The notes: generated by a model from the letters alone, not told the origin. Numbered from the stretch's first letter, positions 10,004 to 22,900 are shown. The stretch is 64,000 nt of DNA from Hirudinaria manillensis (GCA_034509925.1 CM067526.1:10893629-10957628); one strand, 5' to 3'. A program made the numbers and translations.

Positions 10004-10450
10004 GAAGCCTGATTCTCATTTGACCAGTTGGCATTGCAGACGGAGAATTGCTTTCATTTACTTTCTTGACAGATTCAGCAGCCAATTCAGTGGACACAGT
10101 TGCAGATGACTGATCAACTGGTGAGGATCTAAGATTATTTTCACCCTCAAAAGAATCATTTTGCTGAACAGCATCGTTCGCAACAACTTCAGAGGTCTCG
10201 TCGGTCCGGACCGGTTCGACTTCTTCTCGACTTTCGGAAGTTGCCAGAAGCTGATTAGGATTATTGGAATCATTACCAGGTGATGCAATGGAATCATTTG
10301 CAGGTGCAGCTTCTGTTGTAGCACCTGAGAGTCTCCCAAAGATGTTATTGAAGAGTGCATTGTCAATCGCTACAACATAGGTGAAGCTACTGGGACCGAC
10401 AGAAGTAGAACGCCAGGAAACATAAAGTGCGAGTATGATGACGAGGACCA
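10004..10450 (-). pseudogene. TMUB-like pseudogene (exon 1 fragment)
   Basis: Copy of exon 1 of the intact gene at 15.8-16.8 kb, matching 16311-16760. The first 45 coding bases with the start codon are missing, because the duplication ends at 10450. The last 65 bases of exon 1, the intron and all of exon 2 are deleted, the break joining directly to sequence of the 3' flank (ACATTATTGAAGCC). It therefore lacks the first membrane-helix start, most of the ubiquitin-like domain and the two C-terminal helices. It is a plain dead duplicate of the host gene. Confidence 0.88.
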
Positions 10451-11680
10451 GGTTAAATTTGCTGGTTTTATAGAAAATATTTAAGTATTAATTAATTTCA
10501 ATCGCAGAAAATCTAATTAAACGCTCGTGATGTTGAAAACTATTCATAGAAGTATCAACATGAGCCACGATAAGTTACAAACTATTTGGCCAAGCACAAA
10601 TGGGCAGGACTTTAAACCAACATTAACACTAAGCTAGGCACCCCTGCCAGAACTTGGAAGTAAAGTTGTAGTTTCATTTCAATTTATTGATTAACAATTT
10701 GAGAGTAAGATATTCGATTACATTTGATAACGTGGTGGCTTTATAGAGTTCTTATGTTTGAATTTCATAATAATTCACAGAAGTAACTTGAACATTAGTT
10801 GTTATCTGAGAATGAATGAAACATATTTAACAAATTGGCTAACAATTGGGTAACAATCGATTCTTTCAACAATAAATTAAGTTAACGGAAAATATTCTAA
10901 GAAATGAAATAGATAGTCTGGTTTGATATATATTATAAGTTTCAATATGATATTATAAGTTCTAATATATTTCAATTTAATCACATTATCAAGCTCTTTT
11001 TCGCTGATGTCATAATTTTGGAAAATGTTGCTGAACAACATGAAAGTTAGGTATTCTTTTGCCAATGTTGTATTTGCATTGTCTAATATATATGACAATG
11101 TGAACTCGAAAAATTGTTGATACAGGAACTGAAATATTAAGAAAGCTTATGTTTTATATTGGATCCAAATTTTCATCAATAAATATTAGATGTTTGCTCG
11201 TGAAGGCTATTTAATCGGTGGGCAAAGGTATTGAATTTTTCAATAAAAAGACATCGTATCTGACCACATCAAGTCGCCAGATGTAAAATCTATCGCAATC
11301 ATTCTGAAATATTAAATAAATCGAGTGTTATCGTCAAAAACTACAGTGATAATTTGTCATATCTAAAATAAATACCCTTTGATGTAATGCTAAATTTGCG
11401 GTCATGTTTAAAAATTTCCTGTGAACGATTTTGTTGAAACGCCAAAATTTAGTTATTATTTTAATACCATAATATAAATTATCAATTACTTCAGAAATTT
11501 TTTACTCCATTGATAATTATTCTTGCGATGAAACCTGAATAATCTGAAATTTTCAAATTGTGCAGCGTAATTTATATCTATAATGTATGTCCAAATTTGT
11601 ATATTATGAGGTGTTTATATAGGATTGTTAGTTAGAATTGCATTTTGAAGAAACAACAATAGACTCTACAAGTAGGTTAC
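10451..11680. other. Spacer between the two duplicated units
   Basis: AT-rich sequence downstream (in gene orientation) of LRR copy B. Apart from the exon-like stretch at 10877-11128, I see no feature. Confidence 0.4.
10877..11128 (-). CDS. Possible coding exon, unrecognised
   Basis: A clean acceptor (AATATTTCAG) at 11129-11138 is followed by 83 open codons with a plausible protein composition (for example AKEYLTFMLFSNIFQNYD). No donor or joining exon could be placed. It could belong to a third, mostly lost member of the local gene family or be chance. I do not recognise it. Confidence 0.25.
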   Translation of the reverse strand, partial: FLYQQFFEFTLSYILDNANTTLAKEYLTFMLFSNIFQNYDISEKELDNVIKLKYIRTYNIILKLIIYIKPDYLFHFLEYFPLT

Positions 11681-13672
11681 TTACTGATTACAGTCTGAAA
11701 TGATGCGGTCTTTTGGATTAGAATTTTGTACATCGAAGAGGATGATCTGATAATTGAGTATTTATGAATTTCTAAAAAAATTGATTCGAATTACAAACAT
11801 GACTAACCTCTTCCAATCCACGCAACTGAGTATCTGTCGGGTAACGTGAAAAAGAACGCCCGTTTGTAACTATGGTTAGGGCTAATAAATTCTGACAATA
11901 TGTATAGCTTTCAGCATTATAAAAGCCTGCCAACGTAGAATCCCAATCCTTGCTCCAACCGACCTACAATAGACGATATATTAAAATTCCTTGATGCTAC
12001 ATACTTAAACATTTATTACTGTTTTTGCAGTTGCACTTATTTCAAGGTCGGAATATTTGTTTCCGAGTTTATTGAGAAGGCCGAAATAGTCCAAATTTTT
12101 CGCCTTTATTGTTTTAATGTCTTGCCTGTTAAAATAAGAAAAATTGCTAAAACAACAATGATAAGCCATTGTAAGCAACTGATTCAGTTATGTAAGATAT
12201 AATATATAAAAAAGTTGGTAAAGATATTTTTATAAGCTCCCACATGATAAGACTTCTTCTATAACGATTAGAGATATAATTTTTGAAGAAACAGTTCTAA
12301 TCTTTGATTATATTTAACAGACTATAATTGAAATAATAATGCAAATTTCATTGTGAAACTTACTCTGAAAATTTGTTTACCCCATGAGAATAGTCTAGGC
12401 GTTTCAGATTTGGAAACTTATTTAATATATTATTATAACCATCGTTTTCAAAACTACTACATGCTACTATGGATAAGGACCTAAAAAAAAAAAAAATATT
12501 TGCCATTTTTAAAATGATTACCGTAGAGATACGAATGTAACTTTTAAACTCACCTTAGTGTTTTGATCTGGCAAAGACATTCCCACATGGGTTCAAAACG
12601 AAAGTGAGAAAGAACAAGAGTTTTTAAGCTTTTAAGATATTTAAATGAGTTCACGAAATGTTGAAGTTCCGTTGTAATTTCTAGCCAGGCTAGATTAATT
12701 AATTCCATGTATTCCAAACTCTTGGAACAGGAATTCAAATCTATATATAATAGTGTATCCAATGACTTTACTGCACGATTAATTATTAACCTTTTTAACA
12801 TTGGAAACGTCAATGGATCTTCCATACTCATTAATCTTATTTCCCTGAAGACACAATATAAATAATTTGATTAATGAAAATAATAATAATAAAGCGGATT
12901 AAATGCTAAATGACCAAACTCATAGGATATGTAAAGTTCTTCATCATAGTAAAATGCTATGTGAAGGATTTCAAGATTTGGGGAAGCATGTCTTATTAAA
13001 GAAAGTATCTCTGGGGTCATCATGAATAAGCGAAAAGCTAATTGTTTGATGGGCAAATGACCCTTTAAAAGTTCCATCAAGTCACTAATTTCGTAATATC
13101 CTAGTAAAATATCTACATTGACCCAATGAAGGGTATCCCTAAAAGCCATGCAAGGTCTCAGATATTTGGGAGGTATGGGCCAGCCAATCTTTTTTCCTTC
13201 TAGTTGTATATCTTCAAAAATATGAGGGGGTAAGTGGATGCTTTCTTTTAGGACTGTTGGACAAAGGGAGAATTTAGTTGTTATGTTAACGTTTTTGAAT
13301 ATGTGAGTTAATATGCAGGGAAACGAATCTATCGTTTTAAATTTTTAGTCAGTTGGACCTAATTCAGTCATCAATTCTCATTTTTAAAAAGATTAAAATA
13401 TATTATGTAACTAAATTAATTAGTACAGATATTACCATGCTCTTGAAACTGATCAACATCTAGGAACACTTGGTCAAAATTTATTGCTACGATTTTCAAG
13501 AGAGTAGCTCTCAAGCTTGTAATCTTTGATGCCGGAGAATTTTCTAATTCAATGTTTAAACATTTTAAATTAAGGTGAATGAAAATAATGAACTGACGAA
13601 GTTGTCGAATGGACAGTTTCAAGAATAGACATGCTTCAAATGAAGCTTTTAATAAATTCTCAATCTCACGGA
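11681..13672 (-). CDS. Leucine-rich-repeat protein, copy B (seven exons, 5' end open)
   Basis: Exons on the minus strand: about 13672-13436, 13328-12920, 12844-12554, 12480-12364, 12125-12020, 11963-11808 and 11746-11681 (stop TAA). All have GT-AG ends and every junction keeps frame, giving roughly 460 codons with no stop. The protein is rich in Leu/Ile repeats of the kind FPNLKRLDYSHG, SLKTLVLSHF and SPNLEILHI, so a curved LRR fold is likely. A segment reading FPCILTHIFKNVN at the start of exon 2 could be an F-box-like helix pair. If so, this would be a substrate receptor of an SCF ubiquitin ligase, but that is a guess. No start codon precedes the first exon in frame, so at least one 5' exon is missing. 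It is the paralogue of copy A at the window start. Confidence 0.78.
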
Positions 13673-13679
13673 AACCTAC

Positions 13680-14139
13680 TCATATTTTAAGGAATGCCTG
13701 ACTTAATGCCTGAGTCTCCAACGAATTCAAAAGTTCTTCCAAAAAGCAATTAAAGCCTTAAATTCCACAATTTAAATTGTTTAAAATTTTCCTCTTCGAC
13801 TTTTGAAATTTTGGATGCTAACAAATGATAAATTTTTAAAGTTGCATTTTAAAATAATAAATAAGTCATAAATCTTGAGGATTTCATGTTTGGTCTTTTA
13901 GCTCCTGACATTTTTTTAAATAAATTAAATCAAATTGATAGTCCATCCCATACAAATTGGCATGGTATAAAATAATTCTGACGAGTCAACAAAATGATTT
14001 CTGGCGGTTCAATCGAAATCTGGTCATTGCAGACTTTCTAGTTGACCGAAGAGACCTCAGCTGTGTATTGCAAGGAACAAAGAAATACGTATTGATGATG
14101 TTGTGATTCTTAATCCTATTTGGCATAAGATAGATCTAT
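13680..14139. other. Intergenic, 5' flank of LRR copy B
   Basis: AT-rich, aligns loosely with 1190-1598. The first exon of copy B may lie here, but I could not place it. Confidence 0.4.
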
Positions 14140-14742
14140 ATAGTTAAAACACTGACTCACTGGCGGAACTAGGGAAGACGTGAGAATGGGCATGGCCGAT
14201 AAAGAATGTACTAAATTTTTAAAACATGGCTACTAGGATGACGGCTTTAATTTTTAATTCGGAAATTTCCCCTTTTCACTTAATGTCAAATTTTTCTCCT
14301 TTCGTCAAATTTTGGTTCGTCCTTCATGTTTATTGTGGCAGCCGTGATTGCAATTTACATGTTCTTTGTTGAGGGTTAGCATTAATCCATTAAATCCAGT
14401 CGATTACAAGGTTGGAGTGTGGAGTCAGTCGATGATTTTATGAAACTATTAACTAGCATCCTTGTCTTGGGACGCATTTCAACATTTTCATTTATTTCAT
14501 TTTTTTATTTTGTTTTATTTTGATTCTCAACGAGCCTTTGCTCATAGGCGTGTCATTGTATTGCCTCGGAGAATCGATTAAATCTAATAACACTAAATTA
14601 CTAAGGTTTCGACCACAGCCCCTTTATGAAATTGGATTAATTAAAACGTAAAACCACTCGTTATTTATCCTACTCCAGCTTTTACAAAACGTTCACAGCA
14701 AGTCTACACTTTAAGCCAAAGATTAACAACTGCTTCAGCGAC

Positions 14743-14746
14743 ATAT
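14743..14746. other. Empty site for the solo LTR
   Basis: A single ATAT between the sequences that flank the solo LTR at 8.8 kb. It proves the LTR boundaries and target duplication directly. Confidence 0.85.
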
Positions 14747-15688
14747 GATTTTCTCATAATAAATCTTTAGTAGCGAATAAATCTTTATTAGCCAATTTAA
14801 TAGTCACAATAATTATGAGCAAAAATGACGTCAATCTTTGAGAACTGAACCTGAAACAAATCACTGAAACCTAGGCTGTAATTCAATGTTGATAAAGATT
14901 TTGTGTACATTCTTCTCGGTCACAGGAAGTTCGAAAATGAAGTGAATATTAACGAATTAATTGATGCATATTAAGTGTCTCTCGTGTTAGAAAGATCCAA
15001 AACATCCACAAAAGCAGATACAATTTGGATGTTTCCTTAAAGGAAATAGAGAATCATGAAAGCTACCAGCGGTAACCTATAACCAACAGTATCTTCCACA
15101 AGTCCGGACAGGCAATTGAGATTGCACAATAGCCAGACAAAATGATTTTAATTGTCATGCAAATTTATCCAGACTTAAAGGTTAAAATTATTTCGAGGGT
15201 TTTTTTTTCAAAATATCCAACAAAAAAATGTTCCTGCAAGATAATGTAATGCAATTTGACAGAAAATTGATATGGTATTAAGTTTTGTCATTAGCCATCT
15301 TAGAAAGACATTCTAAGTTATGTTGAACTTTAAAATATTGTCAAGCAGTCTGCAAGAAGCCACAAAGAGCTTACACAGACAGAAAAACACAAAATTATTC
15401 AATGAAAAACCCAAATTGTAAAATATTCAATTATAAACACTTTGACACTTACATCCATTTAATGAAATTCTTTAATAATCCTACTCAAAAAACCTTAGAA
15501 TGTGACAGGATATGGCTGGCTGGACTTGTTACAGAAGGTAGTATCAATAGTGCCAAGTCAAATCCACTAAAGTAAACTAAGCATTCTTCAACTTTCAGCA
15601 ACACATCGTGCAAATCAAAGATTCAACGGCCTCAAAGGCAGCAACAAAAGAAGGTTCTCATTTACACATCAAATGAACAAACATTATT

Positions 15689-15694
15689 TTTATT
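15689..15694 (-). terminator. Putative poly(A) signal of TMUB
   Basis: AATAAA on the minus strand, about 80 bases past the stop codon. Confidence 0.45.
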
Positions 15695-15771
15695 TAGTTA
15701 TCATTCACAATAAAATAATAATTAATATGTGCTAAATAACGATATTTCTTAGGCAGCATCCTATCGTCCAA

Positions 15772-16805
15772 TCAATCCTGATGAAGATGTCCCGTGGCAT
15801 CGTTCTGTGACCCTATCCTGTAAGAGGCCAAGAGGGACAAAATGTAGAGGAAGGTGATGGCCACGAGAGAGAAAGTAGACGTGCCATTGAAGTAACCTCT
15901 GTGAAATATCCTGGCATACCAGGCAAGAGCTAGGGCCAAGCCAAAGATGGGAAAGACGAGAGAGCCGAGGTCAAGATTCCCTCTCTGCCTGGCACCGACC
16001 AAAGAGGGTTGGGAAGATCTTTCGGTCGGTCGTACTTCTGACACGAGGCAGTGGATGACGTCGTCCTGCTTGACGTTGTACAGACGAAGGGAGGTATTCT
16101 CGTTCTTCAATTCTCTCCCGCCAATTATGAATCGAACGACGGACCGGGTGTTGAGCTCGTGAGAAAAGTTTCTCCTGAAACAATTTGTCGGTGCAAGCAA
16201 GTGCAGAAAAAACTTCAAAAGATAGAAATTAAGCTATAAAATAACCTTTTAAATTCTCCAATGGTTTCTTCAGGTCTTGCAAACACGGTCCTTTGCATGC
16301 CGTCGATGTATTGAAGCCTGATTCTCATTTGACCAGTTGGCATTGCAGACGGAGAATTGCTTTCATTTACTTTCTTGACAGATTCAGCAGCCAATTCAGT
16401 GGACACAGTTGCAGATGACTGATCAACTGGTGAGGATCTAAGATTATTTTCACCCTCAAAAGAATCATTTTGCTGAACGGCATCGTTCGCAACAACTTCA
16501 GAGGTCTCGTCGGTCCGGACAGGTTCGATTTCTTCACGACTTTCGGAAGTTGCCAGAGGATGATTAGGATTATTGGAATCATTACCAGGTGATGCATTGG
16601 AATCATTTGCAGGTGCAGCTTCTGTTGTAGCACCTGAGAGTCTCCCAAAGATGTTATTGAAGAGTGCATTGTCAATCGCTACAACATAGGTGAAGCTACT
16701 GGGACCAACAGAAGTAGAAAGCCAGGAAACATAAAGAGCGAGTATGATGACGAGGACCAAGAACAAATACAGTACTTCATCCCCTACACCTTCTATTATC
16801 GGCAT
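15772..16805 (-). CDS. Transmembrane and ubiquitin-like domain-containing protein (TMUB1/TMUB2 family)
   Basis: Two exons, 16805-16246 and 16174-15772, with a 71-bp GT-AG intron. Joining them gives 320 codons with no break. The order is that of TMUB proteins: a membrane helix at residues about 10-30 (LYLFLVLVIILALYVSWL), a long Ser/Asn/Glu-rich linker, a ubiquitin-like domain at about 160-235 (MRIRLQYIDG ... EETIGEFKR | RNFSHEL, crossing the intron, ... DDVIHCLV), then two hydrophobic helices at about 255-280 and 285-310. In vertebrates TMUB1/2 sit in the ER membrane and act in ER-associated degradation and receptor recycling. The role here is inferred from the family. A dead duplicate lies at 10 kb. 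The start is the first ATG before the helix. Confidence 0.9.
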
Positions 16806-16935
16806 TTTTTTTTGCTTAAATAAACTCAGTGACGAGGCTATCTACGTTAAAATATAAAAATAACAATGTTATTGTTAATCACCTCTAAATTAATAACATC
16901 TCAAAGACCAGTTGCGAGAAATTTTAAGTTTTGTT

Positions 16936-16987
16936 ATGTTTCGAAACCCCGAAATCGGCGAAACCGTCCCGAAAGCACCTTTTAAAG
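16936..16987 (+). CDS. Possible first exon of a divergent gene
   Basis: ATG followed by 17 codons (MFRNPEIGETVPKAPFK) and a donor-like GTAAAA, starting 131 bases from the TMUB start on the opposite strand. A downstream acceptor-like site follows at about 17010, but no convincing second exon was found. It may be a chance frame in a shared promoter. Confidence 0.25.
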
Positions 16988-19900
16988 GTAAAAATAAATT
17001 TTCAAGTAGATGAGATATTAAATCTTAAATCGTTAAAATGCCTAACCATTTAACAACCCCGATCTATTTCGACGAAAATAACATGCAGTATGGCACACTA
17101 ATGTTTATAATATTTTTAAATTATTTACAGCTAGAGTTTATCAAGCGCTTAATCATGAAAAATTATTTTGAGAAATTTTGTAAGAAAATTACTTTAAAAA
17201 AAGTTTTAGAAAGGCTTAATATCCTTTATAATTATTTGTCAAAATGTTTTTGGTTGATTTATTCAGTCTGAATCAGCGTTGAATGATGAATAATTTCCAA
17301 AATATCGATGAGGTTTGTTACAGTTCATTTGCTTTTAAGCGTCTAGAATTTAGCAGATGATTTAATTATTGATCCCAAATTGAGTTTAACGAAAAGCCAA
17401 AATTAAATGTGATCACAAAATAACAAGTAACGGTACGGACCATGAAGAGGCTTAAGCTTTGTATTTGAATTTTTGGCCAGTCTCTCTTTTATTCTAGTAA
17501 TTTCCTAACTCAAAACTCAAGAGTTTTTGAACAAATATGTTTATAACTATTGGCAGCTTAGCAATGAACCAAACCATTTAATGGTGGTTAATATTTACTC
17601 TGCTGACTGCATCAGCGTAAATTTATTATTAAACATTTCAGTAGCAACAAGAACAACAAGAATTCTCTTTCATTTTATTATTATGAAATAGTATAATAAT
17701 ATTACTATTATAAAATTGCTATTAAATGTAATATAAGACGCTCGTTGGCATTTATTATTACTAATGGTATTAAGAGGAGATAATGAACAGGTCGGGGGTG
17801 AAAATGTCGTGGGAAAATGTGATACCGGGTCTGATGATGGAACAGCTTCTTTTCCGTGACAGGATTGAAATGTTACCTTGAACTTCACCTCATTATTTCC
17901 TTCCTTCCTTCTCTGGCATCACATCGACCCTAAATCGATGGGACATTGACCTTTTTAGTGTCACATTTATGATTATAATCCTTCGAAGGACGGATTAATT
18001 ATGATCGTTCATAATTAAGACTAATTTAACGATCATAATGGTTTACTAACAAAAATACAATTTATATCTTATTATCAAAAAAAAAACATTGGGTAGCATA
18101 ATTGGATTCTTTTTCGTAAAATACAACTTTTATTTTTTTAAGCGTTTAAACTTTGGAGAAAAAATACATTCATTAATTTTTTACCAGTTTTATGCTAAAC
18201 AGTTGTTTCGGTACGACAACATTTCTTAAAAAAAGCTCGACATGGTGATAGATATAGTGGAACTCATCAACACGATGGGAATTTATTTCGTTAATAACTT
18301 GATGACGATGACGACGACGACTACAGTGCAAAGAACACTGAGGGGAAAATGTACGTTAATATTAGATTTAAATATTAAACCTTCCACGACCTCCTTGCAG
18401 TCCCCTCCCATATACGCTAGTGGCTGATTGATTAACTGATACTTCTGAAAGTTTCAGGTATCAATACCTCAGAAACAAAAGATGGGTTGAAAAACAAAAA
18501 TCCAAATTATTCCGATGGAAACACTGATCCAAACGACATAATAATTGGAATCCGGTTTGTTTTGAGATACCCAATACGTGGCATGATGATGACGATTACG
18601 ACAAAAGGTCATGAATGTTGACTTATGGAAACAATGGAGGAAACAGATATATAAGAAAGGAGCTGCAATCTGGAGTCGTTACGAAACTCTGACACCCTAA
18701 TGAGCCCGATTAAGAGGCCTCATCCACGTGCGCCTCCATGTTTTCCAGTGGCCTTCGAATCGTGAATTCTTCATATTTCTAGTGACACGCCACTTCTCGA
18801 GGTACCTGCATGAATTTCGTGACCAGAGGACGAATTTTTTCCCTGCATGCTGGCATGGAAAGGAGAACATACCGAGCGACAAATAAATACAGGCTGATGA
18901 ATGAAAAAGCGGAAAAAGAGAGACGGAAGGAGAGAGAGATGCGAAAGAAAGAGGCATGTGCCATTTCCAAAGAACAGGTTGAACAAACTGGTGGAACTCC
19001 GCAGAAACCAACAATGTGTCAATGTGGCATGTTATGATAGGCCCCCGGCAACTGCTGACGATGGTTGGATGAAGTGCAATCCAAGAGTCAATCAAGAATT
19101 TTCAATCCACCGTCGTATCGTGTTTGTTTTGCACGTTTCCAATATCAATTATCAACCTCGACAGTTGCTGATGCGAACGATAACGATGAGAAACAAAAAG
19201 TTCGCGAGATGGCAGACCTGCTTGGGGGTCAGTAGGGCAGAAATGACATTCATTTGAGCGGAGCAAAGGTTAATTTGTCAATTATTATCGAAACAAGAAG
19301 AAATATTTGAAATTAAATTATTTCATGTTTGAACCATTGTCATCGGCATTGAACAGTTTACAAAATGGCAATTAGTACCACTTAAAACTTTCAAAAAACC
19401 AATTCATCGCAAATTAAATGCATTCATTCATTCGATGAGGAAATTCTTTAAAAAAAAAAAGTGACAGATTCGCCCTCGTAAAGTCAGCTTTGAATTTCGT
19501 TCGAAGAAAACTGGATGACAACTTCCACGATGATGAGACGACGAGGTGAAAAGATGCTGAGCAAAGTGAGAGTCGCTAGATGGAAGGTAGGAGGATGACA
19601 GAAGACAAAAACAAATGCGAAGGATCATCCCACGACCCGGAGTTCTTTTTATTGAAGTTCATCTGACGACAGTTTTAATTGCTTCCAGAGCGGTTTTCTA
19701 AATCACTTTGGAAAATTTTCAACTTTTTTCTGGGAAGAGTTTAGTAAGAGGACTGAAAAGAGAATCAAAGAAAAATAAAAATTATTTAAAAAAAAACAAC
19801 AACAATAAATAAAAATAAAAAGCGAAGAGGGAAACGGGCAGGCGTTCGGAATGCAGAGTTCGTTGGATCGAGCGAGTATCTGATTTCATGAGAAGTTTCA

Positions 19901-22900
19901 AATAACTTCTGTGAACCGGAGACACGAGGCACAAACATCGATCCCGCTGTGTCATCATCTTCCCATCTGAAAAAATGTCTCTCCTGCGACGATGCTACTG
20001 GATCGGAGTCACACTAGGAAGCCAGAAGCAGTGACGAATCCAAGCAGGCCGGAATGCTATGGAAGCCGGTGATGAGGAGGACATCACGACGATTGCAATG
20101 AGATTGTTTACTGTTGGGTGTGAGAGTACTCACTCGACTGTTTTATTTAGAGCTGGATTCCTAATTGTTTCCAGAAGCAGCAGCAGCTAACAGCTGTTAA
20201 TAAAAGAGTATGCGACACTTCTCTACTTTCTTGAGTGTCTCAGCTTTCCAGTAGAGAACGCTCAAGGTTCGTTCCAAGCCAAGCCTGTCTCTAGATGGCG
20301 TGCAATTAGTGAGACAAACCCTGTGGGAGCTAAAAATATTTCTCGTGAGAATTTCCTATGCTGCGGAGAGGTCTTCCTACGGATGACTGGATTGTTGGAT
20401 GGATGTTTTACTTATTAATGGATCCCTAAGAGAATGATGGATGGATGGATGGGTGATAGACTGACTGGTCGATGGATCTAAGGAATCTTGGCGTTGCATC
20501 ATCAGCAGTAGCATCCTCATCGCCGTCATCATCATCACCATCACCAGCTGACAATGTTTCTTTATCTAGGAGATGATGAAATTTATTTCACGCCCTCTGA
20601 AATTACATGGCACAAGCGCCAGTGCCTCCCACTACGTGGTCGTAAAGGATTTCAATTATCGAACTTCGCTCAAGCGGAACCTACGAGGGCCATTCAACGA
20701 ATGATTGGAATGGCAGGATCCAGATGATAAGGTGATAAGGGCCGAAACCGCACGGTTCGGACAACAATAACACGGTTGTTGTTGTTGTCGCGTTGTTTCT
20801 GTTGCTGATCCATTTCAATTTATTATCAGAGATGTTTGATTCTATTAGCTCATCACTTCTTCTGATTGAAAATGTATCGATGATTTAATCTATTCGGCCA
20901 TTAAAAGTGAATGTAAAACATGAACAATCTGTGAAGAAATGGCTTCGTGCGATTAAGAAATTAATATGAACTATTCGAAAACATTTTTTTTTTAAATTTG
21001 TAAATAAAAAGAATAAAAACTTTCTGGCGAAATTTCTTCCAGAAGTTACCTGAGAGTTACCTAACATGGAAACGAATGATACTCTTTTGTGGTATTATAA
21101 ATGCGGATGGTCTAAGATGATTTTAATAATATATTTATTTATTTTTTTAAATAAATAGACGTCATAAAGACTTTACGTTGCCGTTGTTAGTGAATACTTT
21201 ATGTTACTAGTTACTTCAGCTTGCTAGAAAATACGTCAAATTATTAGTCACATTTAATCACAAGTGACAGCTCAAAAGGGCCGTCTGGAAATTTCTATTA
21301 AAAGACGCTGCCATCATTTATTTGTATTTAAACAACAATAACAACAATAATCATATTTAATAGTTCAGAGTCGTTGATGTTAGAACTTTATGTCTTAACT
21401 GCTCGATCAATTCTAGCTTTTCCTGTGCCATTTAGTAAATTATAAATGATCTTTCGATTCAGAAACAATATTGTCGATTGGCTCGCTTTGGCTTCTTTTG
21501 GTATTTCTTTGGCAGTTTCGTAGACTCTGAAATGTTACGGGTTGTTCAGAAGAATTAATCATCCTTGTTTGTTGTGGAGTTTCTCAAAAAAAAAAAAACA
21601 TTATCGATAAAAATAGATATAAAATAGAGAATATAGACAAACTACATATTTATAAATTATAAAAATATTTAAGCAATTTCAGACGTTTTTTTCTGGTTGC
21701 TATTTTGGTGAGGCTTAAACGGATAAAAGAAAAAAGACATTTCATGAAGGACACAATAACCATTCACATGCAAACGGCTTTTGATCAGTGTTAATCGTTA
21801 ACTGACGAATCGTAACATAACTGCTTGACTAGCAAACACTTTCATATTCAATAACGTAGCAAACCGAAAGGTAGTTGTGGAGGTGGAAAAAATTAAAACC
21901 TTTATCTTCAAACGAACGACTTCTTTCAGGAGTAAAACGAGTGTTGTTTTTTTTTCACTCATCTTTCGCTTCAAGTAAATGTTTGCTTCATTTTGGACAA
22001 CAAGGAATAAACTGGGAATTCAAATATCGTCTTTTCACTTCCTCGACACGACGAACATTCACAACTAGAAATGCTTTGTGACAATATCTTTGCTTGACAA
22101 GCCAACATACAAAACGCAGGATAACCAATACAATGTACAACCAGTGCAATATTATCAGACAAACACATACAAAACGGCAAACACGATTTTATACTTTAAC
22201 GAACATATAGAAGCACAATACTTCAGTGAACATGGCAAACCAATTCCTAAAACCTGTCTAAAGATTGAAAGATCGATTGTAACACTTCGTCTGGATAGTT
22301 TTGAAGTCATTTCGGGAGCAAATGACTGTTAAAAGCACGTATCTTAATTGGATTGCACCCTCCATTGACCATTAACGATTGAAAAGCTCCAATTTCCTAT
22401 TTACTGACCGAGAATGATAAAGATCTCTCAGGTTTTAGAATATCTTCATAGAAATTAGAGCCTATTTGAAGAGGGACTGATTGGCTCTTTGCAGGGTGAA
22501 CCACTTAGCGCTCACCTGTGTTTCTGTCACCTGTAGCGGGTCCAATGGGAATGAAATATGTTTCGATGGCATTAAGCCACCAATTAAGAGCGTTTGGTAC
22601 GATGGTAGAGCTTCGGTCGTCGGATTGTTGTCGAATCGAGGGGGCGGCAACCCCCATCTCTGAGTGGTTTGACACGTTCTTTGGCCGATCTGCTCGTCAC
22701 TCCAGATTTTATGGGACATTCCATTTAACTCGGAGGTACGACGGCACTGCGTGGACTTTGGCTGATAACATAAACTTGTCTAATTAGGTGCAGCATTCCG
22801 CGAGGTTGGATGACAATCAACCGCTTCTTTCATCTCTCACCGAAGAGCTCTCCAAAACCAGAAAGACACTCGGGTGGATGAAAGAAAAATGGATGGGGAA

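Larger units (their letters stand above)
8192..10450. repeat. Segmental duplication, copy 1
   Basis: Near-identical to 14140-16760, beginning at TAGTTAAAACACTGACTCAC and ending in GACGAGGACCA. The two copies differ at only a few positions per hundred. Copy 1 differs structurally in two ways: a solo LTR inserted at 8794-9084, and a deletion of about 630 bases at about 10003 that removed TMUB exon 2, the intron and the end of exon 1. Confidence 0.9.
14140..16760. repeat. Segmental duplication, copy 2 (carries intact TMUB)
   Basis: Counterpart of 8192-10450, lacking both the solo LTR and the deletion seen there. It is therefore closer to the ancestral state. 14140-15771 is the non-coding 3' flank of TMUB, and I see no other gene in it. 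Confidence 0.9.

Noticed and set aside
10058-10366. 102-codon minus-strand frame, also present at 16367-16675
   Set aside because: It is the +1 shadow of TMUB exon 1, kept in both copies only because the duplication is recent.
18697-19095. Overlapping minus- and plus-strand frames in the 17-24 kb interval
   Set aside because: Low-complexity or chance frames without splice context, and several frames are open at once.
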